From: Mastigias papua | Lineage: Eukaryota > Cnidaria > Scyphozoa > Rhizostomeae > Mastigiidae | Length of the DNA: 64,000 nt | Reading direction: 5' to 3' | Assembly: GCA_964019165.1 (NCBI GenBank) | Contig: OZ025267.1 | Span: 3,001,650-3,065,649 of the forward strand | Shown here: positions 1 through 12,500 of the stretch, piece after piece | Layout: every line of letters starts with the position of its first letter | Numbering within the stretch: position 1 is the stretch's first letter | The notes under the pieces: generated by a model | Database searches by the model: none | What the model saw: only the letters and a program-made list of their open reading frames with translations | Told to the model about the DNA's origin: nothing | Position numbers and translations under genes: made by a program

Positions 1-548
1 TTGACCCCCATACTGCTGGAAGTACACTCTAACCAGACCGTACTAGAACTTTCGTTTATTTCTTGAACATTCCAGAACAAAGTTACGGCCTAGTCACAAT
101 GACGTAATCTAACATTTATATTTGTGATCGTACGTAGCTGGAAACTTCTAGCCTAAAACATGTAAACTATATAAGTGATCGTAACCTCATTTGAATCATT
201 CATTGTTGGTAAATGTTTAATGTTAATGGCTAATAGCTAGTTGCTATATTGTTGATTATTCACTCCATTGCGATAAAGGCACAGACTTCTTGGTGAATAC
301 CTTCAACACTTATTACACTATGGATTACCATAAGTCAATCCTAATGGCTTTTATCCTTCCTCTCTGCTCGTCATTGTTTAAATCTTAGTTTCTGTTCATG
401 GCCCTCCCTAAACCAGTAGTGAGTACAAAATATGATGGATATCCGTGATTTGCATAAATCGTATCGCAAGTAACCATAACTCTTTCAACGTACATGCTGT
501 GAGATAGATCTTGTTGCCTCTGAAATGGCTAGTTGTTATCGCTTTCTC

Positions 549-614
549 ACATATGGCAGGATACTGTCAGAGATAAGAAGGGCTTCTTATCTCTTATAGT
601 ATCTTGCCATATGT
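549..614. repeat. 32-bp-arm palindrome with 2-nt centre
   Basis: The arms 549-580 and 583-614 are reverse complements over 32 bp, starting ACATATGGCA and ending TGCCATATGT. Only three positions fail Watson-Crick pairing, and two of those would be G-U wobbles in RNA. The centre is only two bases, too tight for a normal pre-miRNA loop, so a foldback transposon remnant or cruciform-forming palindrome is more likely. Confidence 0.75.
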
Positions 615-632
615 TTGACAGCTACAACAACA

Positions 633-930
633 GGGTTCTCAGGAGTCCGTAAAACCTGGGAAACCTGGAAAAGTTAGGGACTTAAATTGGAGGTCAGGGA
701 AGACCTTGAAAACCGGGAATTGTCAGGGAATTTTTGTCTGGTCAGGGAAGTTTTCGAAACTCTCATTGTGTTTGCTCACTTCTTTGTGTGCATGTATGCC
801 AATCAATGTCCTTGGTCCATCAAAAACTGCTTTGGAAAATGTGCAAAAGTCAGGGAATTTTGAAAATCTTAGTTTGTAAAACCTGGAAAAGTCAATGAAT
901 TTTTGTGAAAGGTGTCCTGAGAGCCTTGAA
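633..930. repeat. non-autonomous repeat with CAGGGAATTT modules
   Basis: The block begins GGTTCTCAGGA and ends with the approximate reverse complement TCCTGAGAGCC. Between them lie repeated modules with the words AAACCTGG, GTCAGGGA and AATTTTTGT. A shorter relative lies at about 40370-40450. No coding capacity and no clear target-site duplication were seen. The class is unassigned. Confidence 0.45.
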
Positions 931-1139
931 CAACTGGTACTATCTCATCGTATAGAAACATGAGCAGGCTCATTTAAAAATTCTTCGATTCCTATATGCG
1001 AATTTTTTCTGTAATTTGTATAGGAACCTCGGTAACTGAATGCATCTTTTACTACACTTTTACTACACTTGCTTATCTGTCAGTGCACTTTCTCTTCAAT
1101 GAGGTTGTTCATTTAAGCTCATTCAATTTCCATTTTTAG

Positions 1140-3404
1140 ATGTGATTTTTCTCCAAGGGCTAGAGGTCGTCTTCAAGGTAAGAGCTCCCTCTGTATTGCT
1201 TTGAGACAATATTAAATCAGTCTTTTCCATTCATTTGCATGTACGATTGCCGTTATACTTTTCTATCAGTTGTACACATTAATATGCGCGAATTAGAAAT
1301 AATGTAGCCAGAAGTGTCATAGCAGCAGATAGGACAGCAAAAATATTATATCGCTCTTTTAAGGCTGTATGAATATGTATATTCGACTGCACAAACAAGT
1401 TGTCACTGTCAGGGTAAAACCTTGTTATGTACCAATAGAAGTGACAAGTTGGAGGACAGTGTACTATGTTAACGAAAGTCAAAACAAAAATGTCATGCAG
1501 ATAAAGAGTGCTAATTAAAGAGTTATAATTGGCGCAGATTTCTCTGGATAATTAATGTATGTGAACATCCAAGTTATGTGCTTTACTATACATCCGTTGA
1601 CTTTACCAGTTGTGTCATTAAACAATATTGAAAAGCTAGTTTCATCGCAGTAGACTAATTTTCCACTCGTGCGCAGATGGCAAAAACGATGTTTATGCTA
1701 TTGTGGTGTAGGCGCCTCCCTTTCACAAGGTAGTTCTTGTCTGTTGTGCGGATATGCGAATCTGTATTATGTAAAATGCCTGCGTTGATGCGTTCAATCC
1801 GGTTAGTTGAATACGCAGTTGTATGGTTGTGCAATGAGTTAGAATCAGATTGAGTGTTAGTTGAGGTATGTTTCTGAGTCGACATCGTACCTTCAAACCT
1901 CGAAACATTATACTCCTGTTCAAATTATTCCTTCCAGCAGTACTGAGTTTCACTTTGAAATTCACTCCAAATGATAATAAACCTGCCATATTTTATTTTC
2001 TATTTATATATATCAAAAAGCTTAGTTGGGCTTTTGTTATGGCTTATTCGCCCCAGCTTTACCATTAGTCGTTAAGAAAGTTAAATCAAATTTGAATCGC
2101 TTCTACCGCATGGACCTCTGTCTCTTAGAACAGTTCATCTATTCACGGGGTCCGCTTTTAAGTTGTTCCCTGCATGAAAATATTTTACATCACTGTACTT
2201 ATTAGCATTTTTTTTATCTTTTTCTCCTGTATATCCATATTGAATGTATATATTATAAAGTTATATTTGTTCATTGGAAGTGAGAGCTAAACTCAACGGT
2301 ACTATGTTATGGGCCAAATTAATAAAAGTTTATTGTGGTTTATGTTGTTTCCGCTATCCTGTTATTCATAGTCATCTACTTCTATTGGCGGTCCTCAGCC
2401 TATTATCTCTTTCTAATTAGATCGGCCTTGTCCTTTTTGCGAGCAATTCCTCAGAAATTCTAGAGTGCGATGGTTTCGAAAGTATCATAGAATACATGAA
2501 GGAAGGATTACCTGAAGTGGTTAAAACTAAAGGCGAAGAATATATTACCAAAGCCTTGGACATGGATATCACCTACCAGTTAAATCTATTAGAAGTTGAA
2601 TATCAGCTTTTGCACGAAGAAATGATAGATATCAGGCAAAACCACGAGAGATATGACAAACTGGAAACTGCCAATAGAGAGCTTACGCAAGAAATAAATG
2701 ACTTAAGATGTGAGCTCGACTATGCGAAGGAGAGTGGAGATGCGTTGAGAAAAGAGTTGATAGATACAAAAGAGCATAATCAACGGCATGCAGAGATCAT
2801 GAAAAGTCAAAATGAGGCTCTTGTGCGCCGTGTTGCGGAGCTCGAGTCGGAGCTTAATTCATACAAACGGAAAAATGCGTTCAGAAACGCAGATAATTCT
2901 AACGAGAAGACTATATCGCCTGCCTCTTCCGAAGTTGATGAGATTATGTGCCATTCTCTTGAGAAGAAAGACAGTACGGATGGTCAGAGTAGTGTAGAGA
3001 AGAGTTGGGAGCTGGTGCCTAGTCCAACTACAGTCAGCCGTGAGATGGTGGATATTGCCCATGGGTTAGATAGTAGTCTCAATGGAGGTTCCATGGAGAA
3101 CAGGGCTTCAGTGTTAGGCGAGGATAAGCACCCTTCTCTTTCAGATTGCAAAACTCTCAGCAATGACTCCTGCGATTCGATAAACCTGATCAGTTTTGAT
3201 TCGGTGACGTCATTTGGAGCACCCAGCAGGATTTCAAGTGGCGTTTTGTCGTCATCAGAAGAGTCATTGCTAGACGAGGGAACGAATAAAAAAGATAATC
3301 AAAAGTCAAATTCTTTGAAGAAGAAACGACCAGCGCTGCCAGTCATCCACACAACTGGTTTGCTATCAACATGTAAGGACTCTGAGATCTCCGGTGATCA
3401 GTGA
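1140..3404 (+). CDS. TBC1D1: TBC1D1/TBC1D4 (AS160)-like Rab GTPase-activating protein, 3' end
   Basis: Partial gene, last two coding exons: 1140-1177 and 2421-3404 (stop TGA). Exon 1140-1177 begins after CATTTTTAG, ends before GTAAGA, and encodes VIFLQGLEVVFK, the end of a TBC domain. It joins in phase to IGLVLFASNSSEILECDGF at 2421. The order then matches vertebrate TBC1D1/TBC1D4: a segment like IVDFIKSTLP, then the MDI..QL..YEVEY.LL.EE.ID block, then a coiled coil (roughly the next 90 residues, rich in E, L, R and K), and a Ser/Asp-rich tail ending near KKKRPALP. The family stimulates GTP hydrolysis on Rab8/10-type GTPases and controls vesicle and transporter traffic. The catalytic Arg and Gln fingers and the PTB domains would be encoded left of the window. 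The Ser-rich tail has no clear vertebrate counterpart that I recall. RABGAP1 was considered, but its post-TBC sequence fits less well. Confidence 0.85.
1178..2420 (+). other. last intron of TBC1D-like gene
   Basis: It lies between the donor GTAAGAGC at 1178 and the acceptor TTTCTAATTAG ending at 2420. Open stretches on both strands here are short, lack splice-compatible neighbours and resemble nothing I recognise. I see no additional gene. Confidence 0.6.
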
Positions 3405-5619
3405 CTGGTATTTTTTGTCAGATTAGAATTTAAATATAGATATGAATATATATTTTATGTATAGTTTTAGACTTAAGTTGCACAAAGATAGACAATACAG
3501 TGATCATCCGTATACGAGGTATGATTGTGAGACATACAGTGGGAGGTTCTGTGTTCGAAAAACCCTGCCGATAAGATTTTGAACCTACGGCCTTCTTCGG
3601 AAAATTGACAAGTACCCTCCCTTTTTGGAGTAATCGAATATTGCTCTTACTGTGGTATGTACATAGTGTATGCGAACTTCAGTACATGGCATTTTAGGGT
3701 ATACTTGAGCTCAGCTGGTCTTAGAGGAAATCAATTGAAAAACACTTAGTTTTGCTTGAAGCTCATACCCCCCCCCCCATTTCCTAGAGGAGCTGTGTTG
3801 ACATAGAACTGTAGGTAGTGGGGGCGTTTTAAGATCCCTATATTATTAAGAAACAGAATAACTGGTGCAGCTCTGGTTTATAGCAATACCCCCTAGGCCA
3901 TGTGACTTCCTTTTACTATATCTACTGTCTTGGCTTTCATGCGGATTTCTTCAGCACTTGATTTAGCTGAATCTCAACGAACGTTATATCGTATAGGTTA
4001 TTAGTACAGAGCTGATGGTTTATTGATAATTCATGCCTATAGGAGCAGTATGGAAGCGGAAAGCTTTTAAACAACAAGGGTGTATCTTTGGCCGGACCTG
4101 GATATGTCATGCTGTTAAATTCTTTCTGCTCAGATGTTTACTGGCCGTAGTGAATGAAGCTTTGCTTCATTAAGGCAGAAGTTGGTTGATCTTACTTACT
4201 GTCAAATGATACCTCATTGCAATTTATCAAGTTAAGATACCTTCGAATTCGGCCGAATTACACAATTCCTCTTCGAGAAAACTTAGGGGATATGTACCCC
4301 CAGTCTCCCCGTGGCACTGGTAGTGGATTTGATGCACAATTCGAATTACATTCTCCTTTAATAGTCTGACCCAATAGATCTTTCATGATGAGCAGAAAGA
4401 TTGTGCACCTCTCTGAGGTTTCACCTGAAGTTCCTCGGAGACCTTTGCCTAAAATCTGTTTTGGCTTCCATGCAACTTTGGGATGAATTTGTCTACACTA
4501 ATGAAGTATTAGCGGTATACAATGAGAGTAGTCACTCCTTTTCGGATAACTTCTTTCTATGAGACCTCCGCATTGCTGTTCAGTTATGAGATTCTCCTTA
4601 TAAAACCCCCCTGTCAAACTAACGAATTCGGGAGCTTTTCGGGCTGAAATGCTGTAGAGCAGGGAAACATGAGAGTTCGACACCAGATTGATTAAGTAGT
4701 GTTGAATTCTCTACTTGCATTATTTTGTGTCACTCCAAGCGAATACGATGTTTGGGGCCTACACAACACAACTAAACATGGTTGAAGGCGAAAATTCATT
4801 TGTAGTGTTGTTGAACCGTTTCCCAATGCCAGGCCTCCCAGACGACATAAAAAGAAAAGCATAAGTTTAGCATAAGTTTATGTTTAGCATGAGTGTTTTG
4901 AATTGGTATAAAATTTAGTGGCTGAATATAGGCTAGCATGATATTTCATAAATGTTCTCATGAGAGAACTATTTTCATCCATATTGATCATTTTAGAGAG
5001 AGTCAGAGAGTAGCGACAATGAAATTATTCATATACGATAGTTTCCACTCTCATACGTTCAGATTCATTTTCATAAATCCTGAGTCCGTTGCTAACGGAA
5101 ATATGATGTTCGTCGGCTTTGTTGACAATAGGCGAATTGGGTAGCGGGAGTAGCATGAAACTGACGAAAACGTGGCATGTGAAAAAGCATTGGTTCCGTG
5201 AAACTATGGTACACAATTGCATAAAACATGGCATTAAATGGCAGGTATACATAAAAGAATTTGTGTATTTTGGCTGGGAGGCCTGCAACGCACATATGTG
5301 AGTTAACTGAGGAAGCATATGACTGGTTAGGGTTTTTTGTTTGCGTTGTCGTATTGCGAGAGTATTTATATGGATATTTTACGTAGTTTTGTTTATATAT
5401 ATTAGCAGATAAATAAATATTGTGTTTGGCGGCTGTACTAAGAATTTCTTGAGAATGAGTGTGCAACTGGATGTAGCAGGAGTAAGAACAGATGTAAGAT
5501 GGAGCTGTAGACTTTTGAAAGTTCAAGAGGGCCCATAGATCATTACAGTACGTCAAGAGATAGGTTGCAGTAATAAAAGACAAGTGTCTTTCGATGTATA
5601 GTTTAAGTTAAGACCCACA

Positions 5620-5948
5620 CAGTGCCTATTCTAGGGAAAATTCCAAGACTATTCAGTGCTCTGATAAATTTTGGCCACACCCTGCACGAATATTTTTGTT
5701 GACAACGCCCAGAAGTGTAGCTATCACTTTGTTGCTTATTGTTATGCGTGATGGTGTTTGACGTTCATTCTGGAATACTATGAAGCGTTTCAAAAGTTAT
5801 CACAAGGAATGGTGGTGATAGAGGATAGAAGAAACTTCAAATGTTTCAACATTGTCAGAAGTTGACCATACTTTTAGATCTCAAAGACCACGTTCTTGTT
5901 TTCCAACACAACAAAGTGTGGCCAAGACAACCGTAGAATAGGCACTAG
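5620..5948. mobile_element. small TIR element, ends AGTGCCTATTCTA
   Basis: The left end carries CAGTGCCTATTCTAG and the right end, read in reverse complement, carries CTAGTGCCTATTCTACGG. The shared terminal core is 13 bp. Internal words around GTGTGGCCAA and TTGGCCACAC are also inverted. No transposase remnant was recognised and no target-site duplication is clear, so the superfamily is left open. Confidence 0.4.
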
Positions 5949-6363
5949 ACCAACCCATTGTCCTAGCCCTGACTTCTGTGGTATGATGATACACTAGCTT
6001 CAAAGGGAAATTTCGGGCAACTGATATATGACTACAGCAAAGTACTCACTATTTGCTACACTTGTCGACTACCCCCTGGTTGCTACTATCACTTGATTCA
6101 TCGCATCATTTTAAGTGAAGTAAATTTGTTGATTTATGTTTTCAGAGGCTCGTAAATTATTTTTCAATGGCAATTTCAACTGTTTAGTAATTGTTTTTGC
6201 TTTTCTCTTGAATAGCTTTACTTATCCGAGAATAGAATATACCTTCAGCCCCCCCCCCAGCGTTAGTTTGTAAATGTATGATATCAGGCTTTGTTTCGTT
6301 ATCGTCGTAAGCGATGGGATCACGTGCCAGTCAGCCAAGACACAATGGCGATGCACTGGGACA

Positions 6364-6553
6364 GCATAGCCACCAAATGTTTGATTGGTTGAGAGCTCTG
6401 TTCAAATCTATTTTCTCCCAATCTAATTCACCAATCATCATGCAAAATGGGCCTAAATTTAGCTGTGGAGCGTATGATGATCGGTCAGTTAGGTTGGGAG
6501 AAAATAAAACCTGGTCAGAGCCCTCAACCAATTTAAATGTTTGGCGGCTATGC
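6364..6553. mobile_element. palindromic MITE family A, copy 1
   Basis: The ends are GCATAGCCACCAAATGTTTG and, inverted, GCATAGCCGCCAAACATTT. Inside each half is a second inverted block around TTTTCTCCCAA and TTGGGAGAAAA, plus ACCAATCATCATG, so the whole element can fold back. The same blocks occur at about 31681-31842 and 44535-44721. No coding content. Confidence 0.7.
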
Positions 6554-9501
6554 TCATCGAGGCAATCTAAGATTGAGACCTTGCAGACCACGGCGTTGCT
6601 GAATACAGCCAGGATCATAAAGAAGGTCTTAGAGCTGTGAGGAGGCTTGTTGCCACTGGAACTTCAGGAACAGACCAGCTATGATACTTGGTGTGAAATG
6701 AACCCACAATAATAATAAAACTTTAAAAGTTGGCGAAAAAATAGTTATGTAGCTAATACAAGCCAACTCATATATACCCTTTCTACCTCGACGAGGACGT
6801 TAGTGACATCACAAAAATACTTTCCCTTGGCATCTAAGCAATCCAGTGTTCTCTCCGCTTGAGACGATATGCAAACCTGATTTTATGGCGTCTATATGCG
6901 GCATTGACTGATAACGAGTGATAATCGAGAGTGGCAATTTCCAAATGATAACTAGGTGTTTTTGTTGGAGGTTCTAGATAAATAAAAATGACTTGGGCAT
7001 TTATAGATCCTGTAAGTAGACCATGACTGTTGTCGCCCAAGGTGGGATTTTTGATCATTTTTGGTAGACGACGTGTTAAATTACAGTTTTAAATATGGTT
7101 GCAGGAAAATTAACTTTGCCGGGGAGATGTTGTCAAGGAAATTGCTGCTAAATTTAGTCTAAGTTTCTGGTCTTACCTGTCTAATTTAGGATTTCTTGGA
7201 ATTTTACTGACTTAGCTTTGTTGGCAATAGTTACTTAAATATTTTTGAATTCTTTCTCCGTAATGCGCGTATATTTCGACAAAATTAACTACCGAGCTAG
7301 AGAGTTATGACGTTAGGATAATCGCTGCTCAGTATAAAGGGCTGATGAGATTGCAGTTTCGTATAAATTCTCGTAAAAGTAGGTTTGCTACAATTGCTAT
7401 GTTTTTCACTTTATTCTGGCTGATTACAAGGGGATGATTTGGCTAGGGTTTCATAACAATTTGTGATTAGAAAATTCATATGGTGGAAAATGCTTACGTT
7501 AAAGGAAGCAACAATATATTAAAGTATGGAAGAATTATGAGATATGAATGGAATGTTATCTGAAGAAAGTTGTTTTGTTTTTATCGTCTTTCTTATCTAC
7601 CAAATCAACATACACAAAACATTACGTCACTATCATACGAAACAAGACGCTCAAAATTCTGTTCGATACGAAAGACAAGGTGTCATTTTAGTGGCAAGTA
7701 ACAGGGGACAATTTGAGATGGGAAAATCGAGTGATGAAACTCGACTTACTATACAAACAGAACGTTCGAAACTCATGCGTGCGCCTCAATATTCCCCCCG
7801 CACTGGTCTTTGGGGAATGATCAGCGTGACAAAACATCATTTCAGTACGTCACACGGGTCGTTTTTCATTGTTCTCAAACTGAAAAATTACAAAAAGAAC
7901 GCGAGAGAGAGGCTATATCTATTTTTTGTGAAGTTTGCTAAGATGCTGACAATGAGTTCAAACTACCGAGATCGAGAGGTTTCCAGCCACGTACAATTGC
8001 GGTATTTGAATTTCCTAGACTTTCATCTGATATTCTGTATTTGTCTAATACGCGATTTTTTTAAAGAAAGTTGTTTTATAAGAAAGGAGTACTCGGCAGT
8101 TCAAAAAACTAAGAAAGTTTAATCATGGAATTTTTGAGACCTAAGAAAGTTGATACTTTTAATATACCATTATTTACGCAAGAAAATCATCGCTTGTACT
8201 CACTAGTAGGTTTCTTGTGGTAGCCAAGGTGCACACTTCTTTTATAAGAACAATTCTATAAGAACACGAGACTTAAAACTGATGGTTAATTAAGAACAAA
8301 CTAAGAACAAGCTGAGACTGACTTTTTAAGCTCTATAATGTTTGCCAAAAGTCCTTGAAAAACCCTAACCATCAGTGTCTAAAAAGCAGTAAGTGTATCA
8401 AGACTTTTGGCGAGTATAGTACACCTGTTTGAAGGTATATATTTTGTCTTTTGCTAGTGTTATTGCAAATAATACCTGGTTCATCAATACTCAATGTTGT
8501 CTTGTATATTGTCTAATGTCCAATTTGCCTACACTCCAATAATTTAAGAACAAACTGTGAACAATTCAGCCCTAGAAGTTTGAAAAAGTGTACAAGATTT
8601 CTTTGATTTGCTGTGGTTTTTTGTGATTGTAATGTTTTGTGCTTTTGTCATTTGTCTGAGTGATATGCCCTTCATACAACTACGTAAATATTTGCGCGTA
8701 CAGCCTTTCACAAGCACTTTTGTGAATACGGTTACCCAATTGGTGATATCTAAGTTAATAATTTGGCCACTGATGGTTTTAAATGCCAATACAAATCCAG
8801 GTAATATCCTTTATTGAATTAATACACAGACAAGGGCAGTTCACATTCAGGCCTTGTTTCCAAAGCCATCCTATATCGTCTCTAAAAATAGGTTTTTCCT
8901 ACCTTTAGTCGGAGACTGTTTACATAGCAAAATTTCCCATATTATTCTACGTCCCGTGCTAGCTATCGACGGCGAATTCTAATTAAATCTGCAGTATGCG
9001 TAACCACCATAATAACAACATACATCAACCTTTGGATCAACAAACTTGCGAGGAAAGCAGCATATAAATATTATCTTTGATAGTCAATTTACGAATAGAA
9101 TTATGTTACTAAATTTACCCTTTGAATTCAGAATACAAAAGTCATAATATTTACACATCAATAGAGAATCTAACATTCTCCAACCATACAAATGAACTAA
9201 ATTTCGTTTTAAGAGAAACCATACCATTCTTCCTCAGAATATTCAGCTTCTTTGATATAATATTTGAGTGAATACCTTTACACAGAAAAACAACGGGCAT
9301 CATCATCCAAGCATAATCTGCAACGAAAATTAGGAGTCCACAGTCTTTTGGGCCAATAATGATTAGCATAGAATACTACAACATAGGAACTAGAATTTAA
9401 CAAAATTTATCCTATAGTTTCTCATAATTAAAAAGCGGAAACACAGAAAGAACCTCAGCAAAGGAGATCAAAAGCATAAAGAAACAAATGTATTTAGAGA
9501 C

Positions 9502-12500
9502 CTAGCACATCCTGCAGGGACCCTTGGAACTCAATGCATCGAGCGAAGGTAGAGTCTTGAGATCACTCTATGCTTGACATCTCGGCACAATTTGTTCCCC
9601 CGACCGCTAGGTGCTGTACACTTCCTCCCATCATTTACAGCATACAAATTTTAGGATAAACGTTTTAAAATAAAATTCCCTGCAAAACTCACTGTATTTG
9701 TTCAATCCAATGTTGCTTGTCTTCTTCACTGTCTGCCTTTAAATGGTAAATAATCCCTTTTCTTGTCTTGATTTGAAATCCAAATCGATACACTAAGGAT
9801 GAAGAAAATCTACGTATGTACTTTCATATGTCTGCTCAAAATTTCCAATAGTACTTCGTGATATGGATAATGCCTAAATTCTTTATGTCATAAAAGAATT
9901 ATGAAGTTATATCTAATTTCATGCAAAACAGAAGGAATTACACGTATCCTGGTAGATGTATTATTCAAGTCTCATTAAGATACACACTGATCACATTTGA
10001 AGGTACTTATACTCTAATCAGTATTGAAGAAGATATCTACGTTAAAGAAAAGAATATATTTTTGATTTAGTCTCTTTAACACGCTTTCTTATAAGGAACC
10101 TAACTCAAGGCCTAGTTACAAAAGTTCCTTAGTTTGATTGCCTTTCCACACCTTTCATACATATGGAAGTGTGTCCTACCTTTTAAGGATGCTGCTTTTA
10201 TACAACTTGTCTGAAGGCATTGAGTATCTCGTTCCACCAGATCAAAAGCACTGTTTGTGATTATGCTATCTTTCAATGGAATACGGCCTTGCGGTGTTTT
10301 TATCTGCAAAAATCATAAATAGGTAAAACAGGACGACACAAAGCTACCTTTTCTCCGTTACTTTGTCATTGTATCTATCCTTGTGTTATGTTTCAGTAGT
10401 GCCTGTCTGCCTTTGTAACACTCAACAGTTACACAAGCTCAAACATTTTGCTATGAAAGTGTCAGGTACCGAAATCATGAAAAACTACGAAAGTTGCAGT
10501 ACTGGGCGAAAAAAGATTTCTTATAAAAGACAACATGCAAAGAAGACGATAAGAAATATTAACCAAACCTACTCTGTTGGGTTTATAATAAAACATGCTT
10601 ATTGGATTTTCCCTCAAAATGAATTCTCGAATTTTCCAGTTGTGCCGGACATGACCCTGAAAATAATCAACATATAGCCTATGTCAAATGAATGAGAGAT
10701 GATGCTCATAAAAGCAAAGGAACAAAGTTTCATCAGTGATAAGGATACATGTGATAAATACAGGTTGCAGTACAAAACTCATAGCAATAATGATCAATAA
10801 GTGAAGGCGTGTAGCAAAAAAACACGAACGAATCTGCCGATATGGAATCCGTCTAAAGATATCTAAGGAAATAGAGCAATTTATAAACTAAACAGATGAG
10901 CTTTGTGTATGGTCTACAGTCGCTATGCCAAAGACCTTCTATGTCTGACACATTTCTTCAAATCGTAAAACAAACACTGTTTTTGCCACTGTTAAGGCAG
11001 TCTCTTTGTGACAGTTAACAGAAGAACATTGTTTACCCTTTTTAGTAGAAAGCCCTTCTTCACAATGTCACCAATATCACTATCGAGTATCTATGAGAGA
11101 AAAATAAGAGAAATAGCGAACAGGAGATTCAATGGTAGTATTCAAACGAGAGTACTGCTATAATCCTGAATACATGTTTTTCTATAAGTGTTACAAACGA
11201 AAAGACAGTTCTAAAAGTTCCTTATTTGGACCTGTTTTGACCACACCTTAGTAATAAAAGCTTCGTGACAGGTCCTTAATTTTTAACTCCACAGCTATGT
11301 AGACGTAGCTAAGTGGCCAGTGATAAGGCAAGGCACTATGGGTAAGCACTGCAAGTTTCAATGGAAGCTTGCTTATTTTGCTACAAGGATCGCACACAAT
11401 TTATGTAAATTCGACTTCTCAATCCTCCATTATCTGCAGGGGCTAAAATATTCTGACTGAAAAGTTCCTTTGGGATACTGTCCTCAGTAGTACAAGCTCC
11501 TTCGATTTTTTGGCATTATAGTTGTAGGTTCTATATACACTGGTTCCCAGGCGCGGGACAACGGGATCGGTCCTGGAGGACTAGACCAATGGCCTTTTCC
11601 TCAACAAGGTAAAAGTGTCCTTTTTCTTTAAGAATTTTGAAACTGTTTATTAAATTTAGGAACTGTTAAGGAACTGTTAGTACTACAATTTGATCACTGG
11701 AGGTTCAAAACTAAGGAAGTTCTGGAATTAGGCCTTGAGCTAGGTTCTTTATAAAAAAAGAGGTTAATCATGTCTATTTTCCTTTTTACAAGGCACAACT
11801 CTGATTTCTCATACAATTTCCAGGTAGTGTCGAGACAACTTGAATAACAGGAATGACTTTTCAGCAACAAGGTATAAAAACACCAGAAGTCTGTCACTAT
11901 GGTTTAAAAATACCCTTGTATAGATGAAATACAACACTCTATAGTATATACTTCACATAAAACAGTACAAAGCAGGCATTTTTCTAAAATTATGGGATTG
12001 TATAAGTGCTACATACCGGAACAGACTCGTCCTCTGAATCACTAGATTCCTCTTCAAATATCATATCAAGCTCATTTTCATCATCTTTCGTTACTGCTGC
12101 CTAAAAGTGAAATCAGACAATCTGCAACAAACGACTGTACCAACGGCGACACGACAATCATATTTCTGTCACATCAATAAAACTTAGTTGTGTGCACTGT
12201 CCGAATAAGATGGTGTATTACAAGATTTAGACATTTACAAAAAGGGAGAATCCTTGGCATGCTGAAAGAACTTCTGTGCTCAACATATGTGAGGATATCA
12301 AAATGTCGGATAATGACAAAAAGGCTAAAACGAGACAACAAAGCATCTAGGTGGTAAGATAACCTTGCTTGCCCAATAAATCCGAAATTTTCGTCATTAT
12401 TCGTTTCAGCAAGCTTCCAATACGATGTTCCAAGGTGGAATCACACTTTAATGTGGTAAAAGAGCTCTTTCATGTTGGAGGTGGCTGTTCTATTTTGAGA

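Larger units (their letters stand above)
1..1139. other. intron of TBC1D1/4-like gene, with repeat remnants
   Basis: This stretch precedes the first recognisable coding exon at 1140 and should be intronic for the TBC1D-like gene. I found no further TBC-domain exon in it. It holds a nearly perfect palindrome at about 549-614. A repeat-like block at about 633-930 has imperfect ends: it starts GGTTCTCAGGA and closes TCCTGAGAGCC, and is full of CAGGGAATTT and AACCTGG motifs. A fragment with the same motifs recurs at about 40370-40450. The rest shows nothing I can assign. Confidence 0.5.
3405..9501. other. convergent intergenic region between TBC1D-like gene and pleckstrin
   Basis: Two transcription units converge on this 6.1-kb interval. 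It contains an element with AGTGCCTATTCTA ends at about 5620-5948, a palindromic MITE at 6364-6553 and motifs of the TTATAAGAAC family near 8225-8330. There are several open frames, the longest 192 codons at 7544-8122. They lack recognisable domains and have no splice-linked partners, so I do not call genes. On the - strand, AATAAA at 8815-8810 could be a distal pleckstrin polyadenylation signal; this is weak. Confidence 0.5.

Noticed and set aside
3530..3600. TGTTCGAAAAACC resembling a pol III B box
   Set aside because: No matching A box at the right distance; too weak for a SINE or tRNA call.
5092..5583. 163-codon open frame, - strand
   Set aside because: Low-complexity Tyr/Cys/His/Thr-rich translation without family resemblance; probably chance.
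7544..8122. 192-codon open frame, + strand, between TBC1D-like gene and pleckstrin
   Set aside because: No recognisable domain, its end runs into a TTATAAG-type repeat motif, no promoter or splice partners, and its composition is like the surrounding intergenic DNA.
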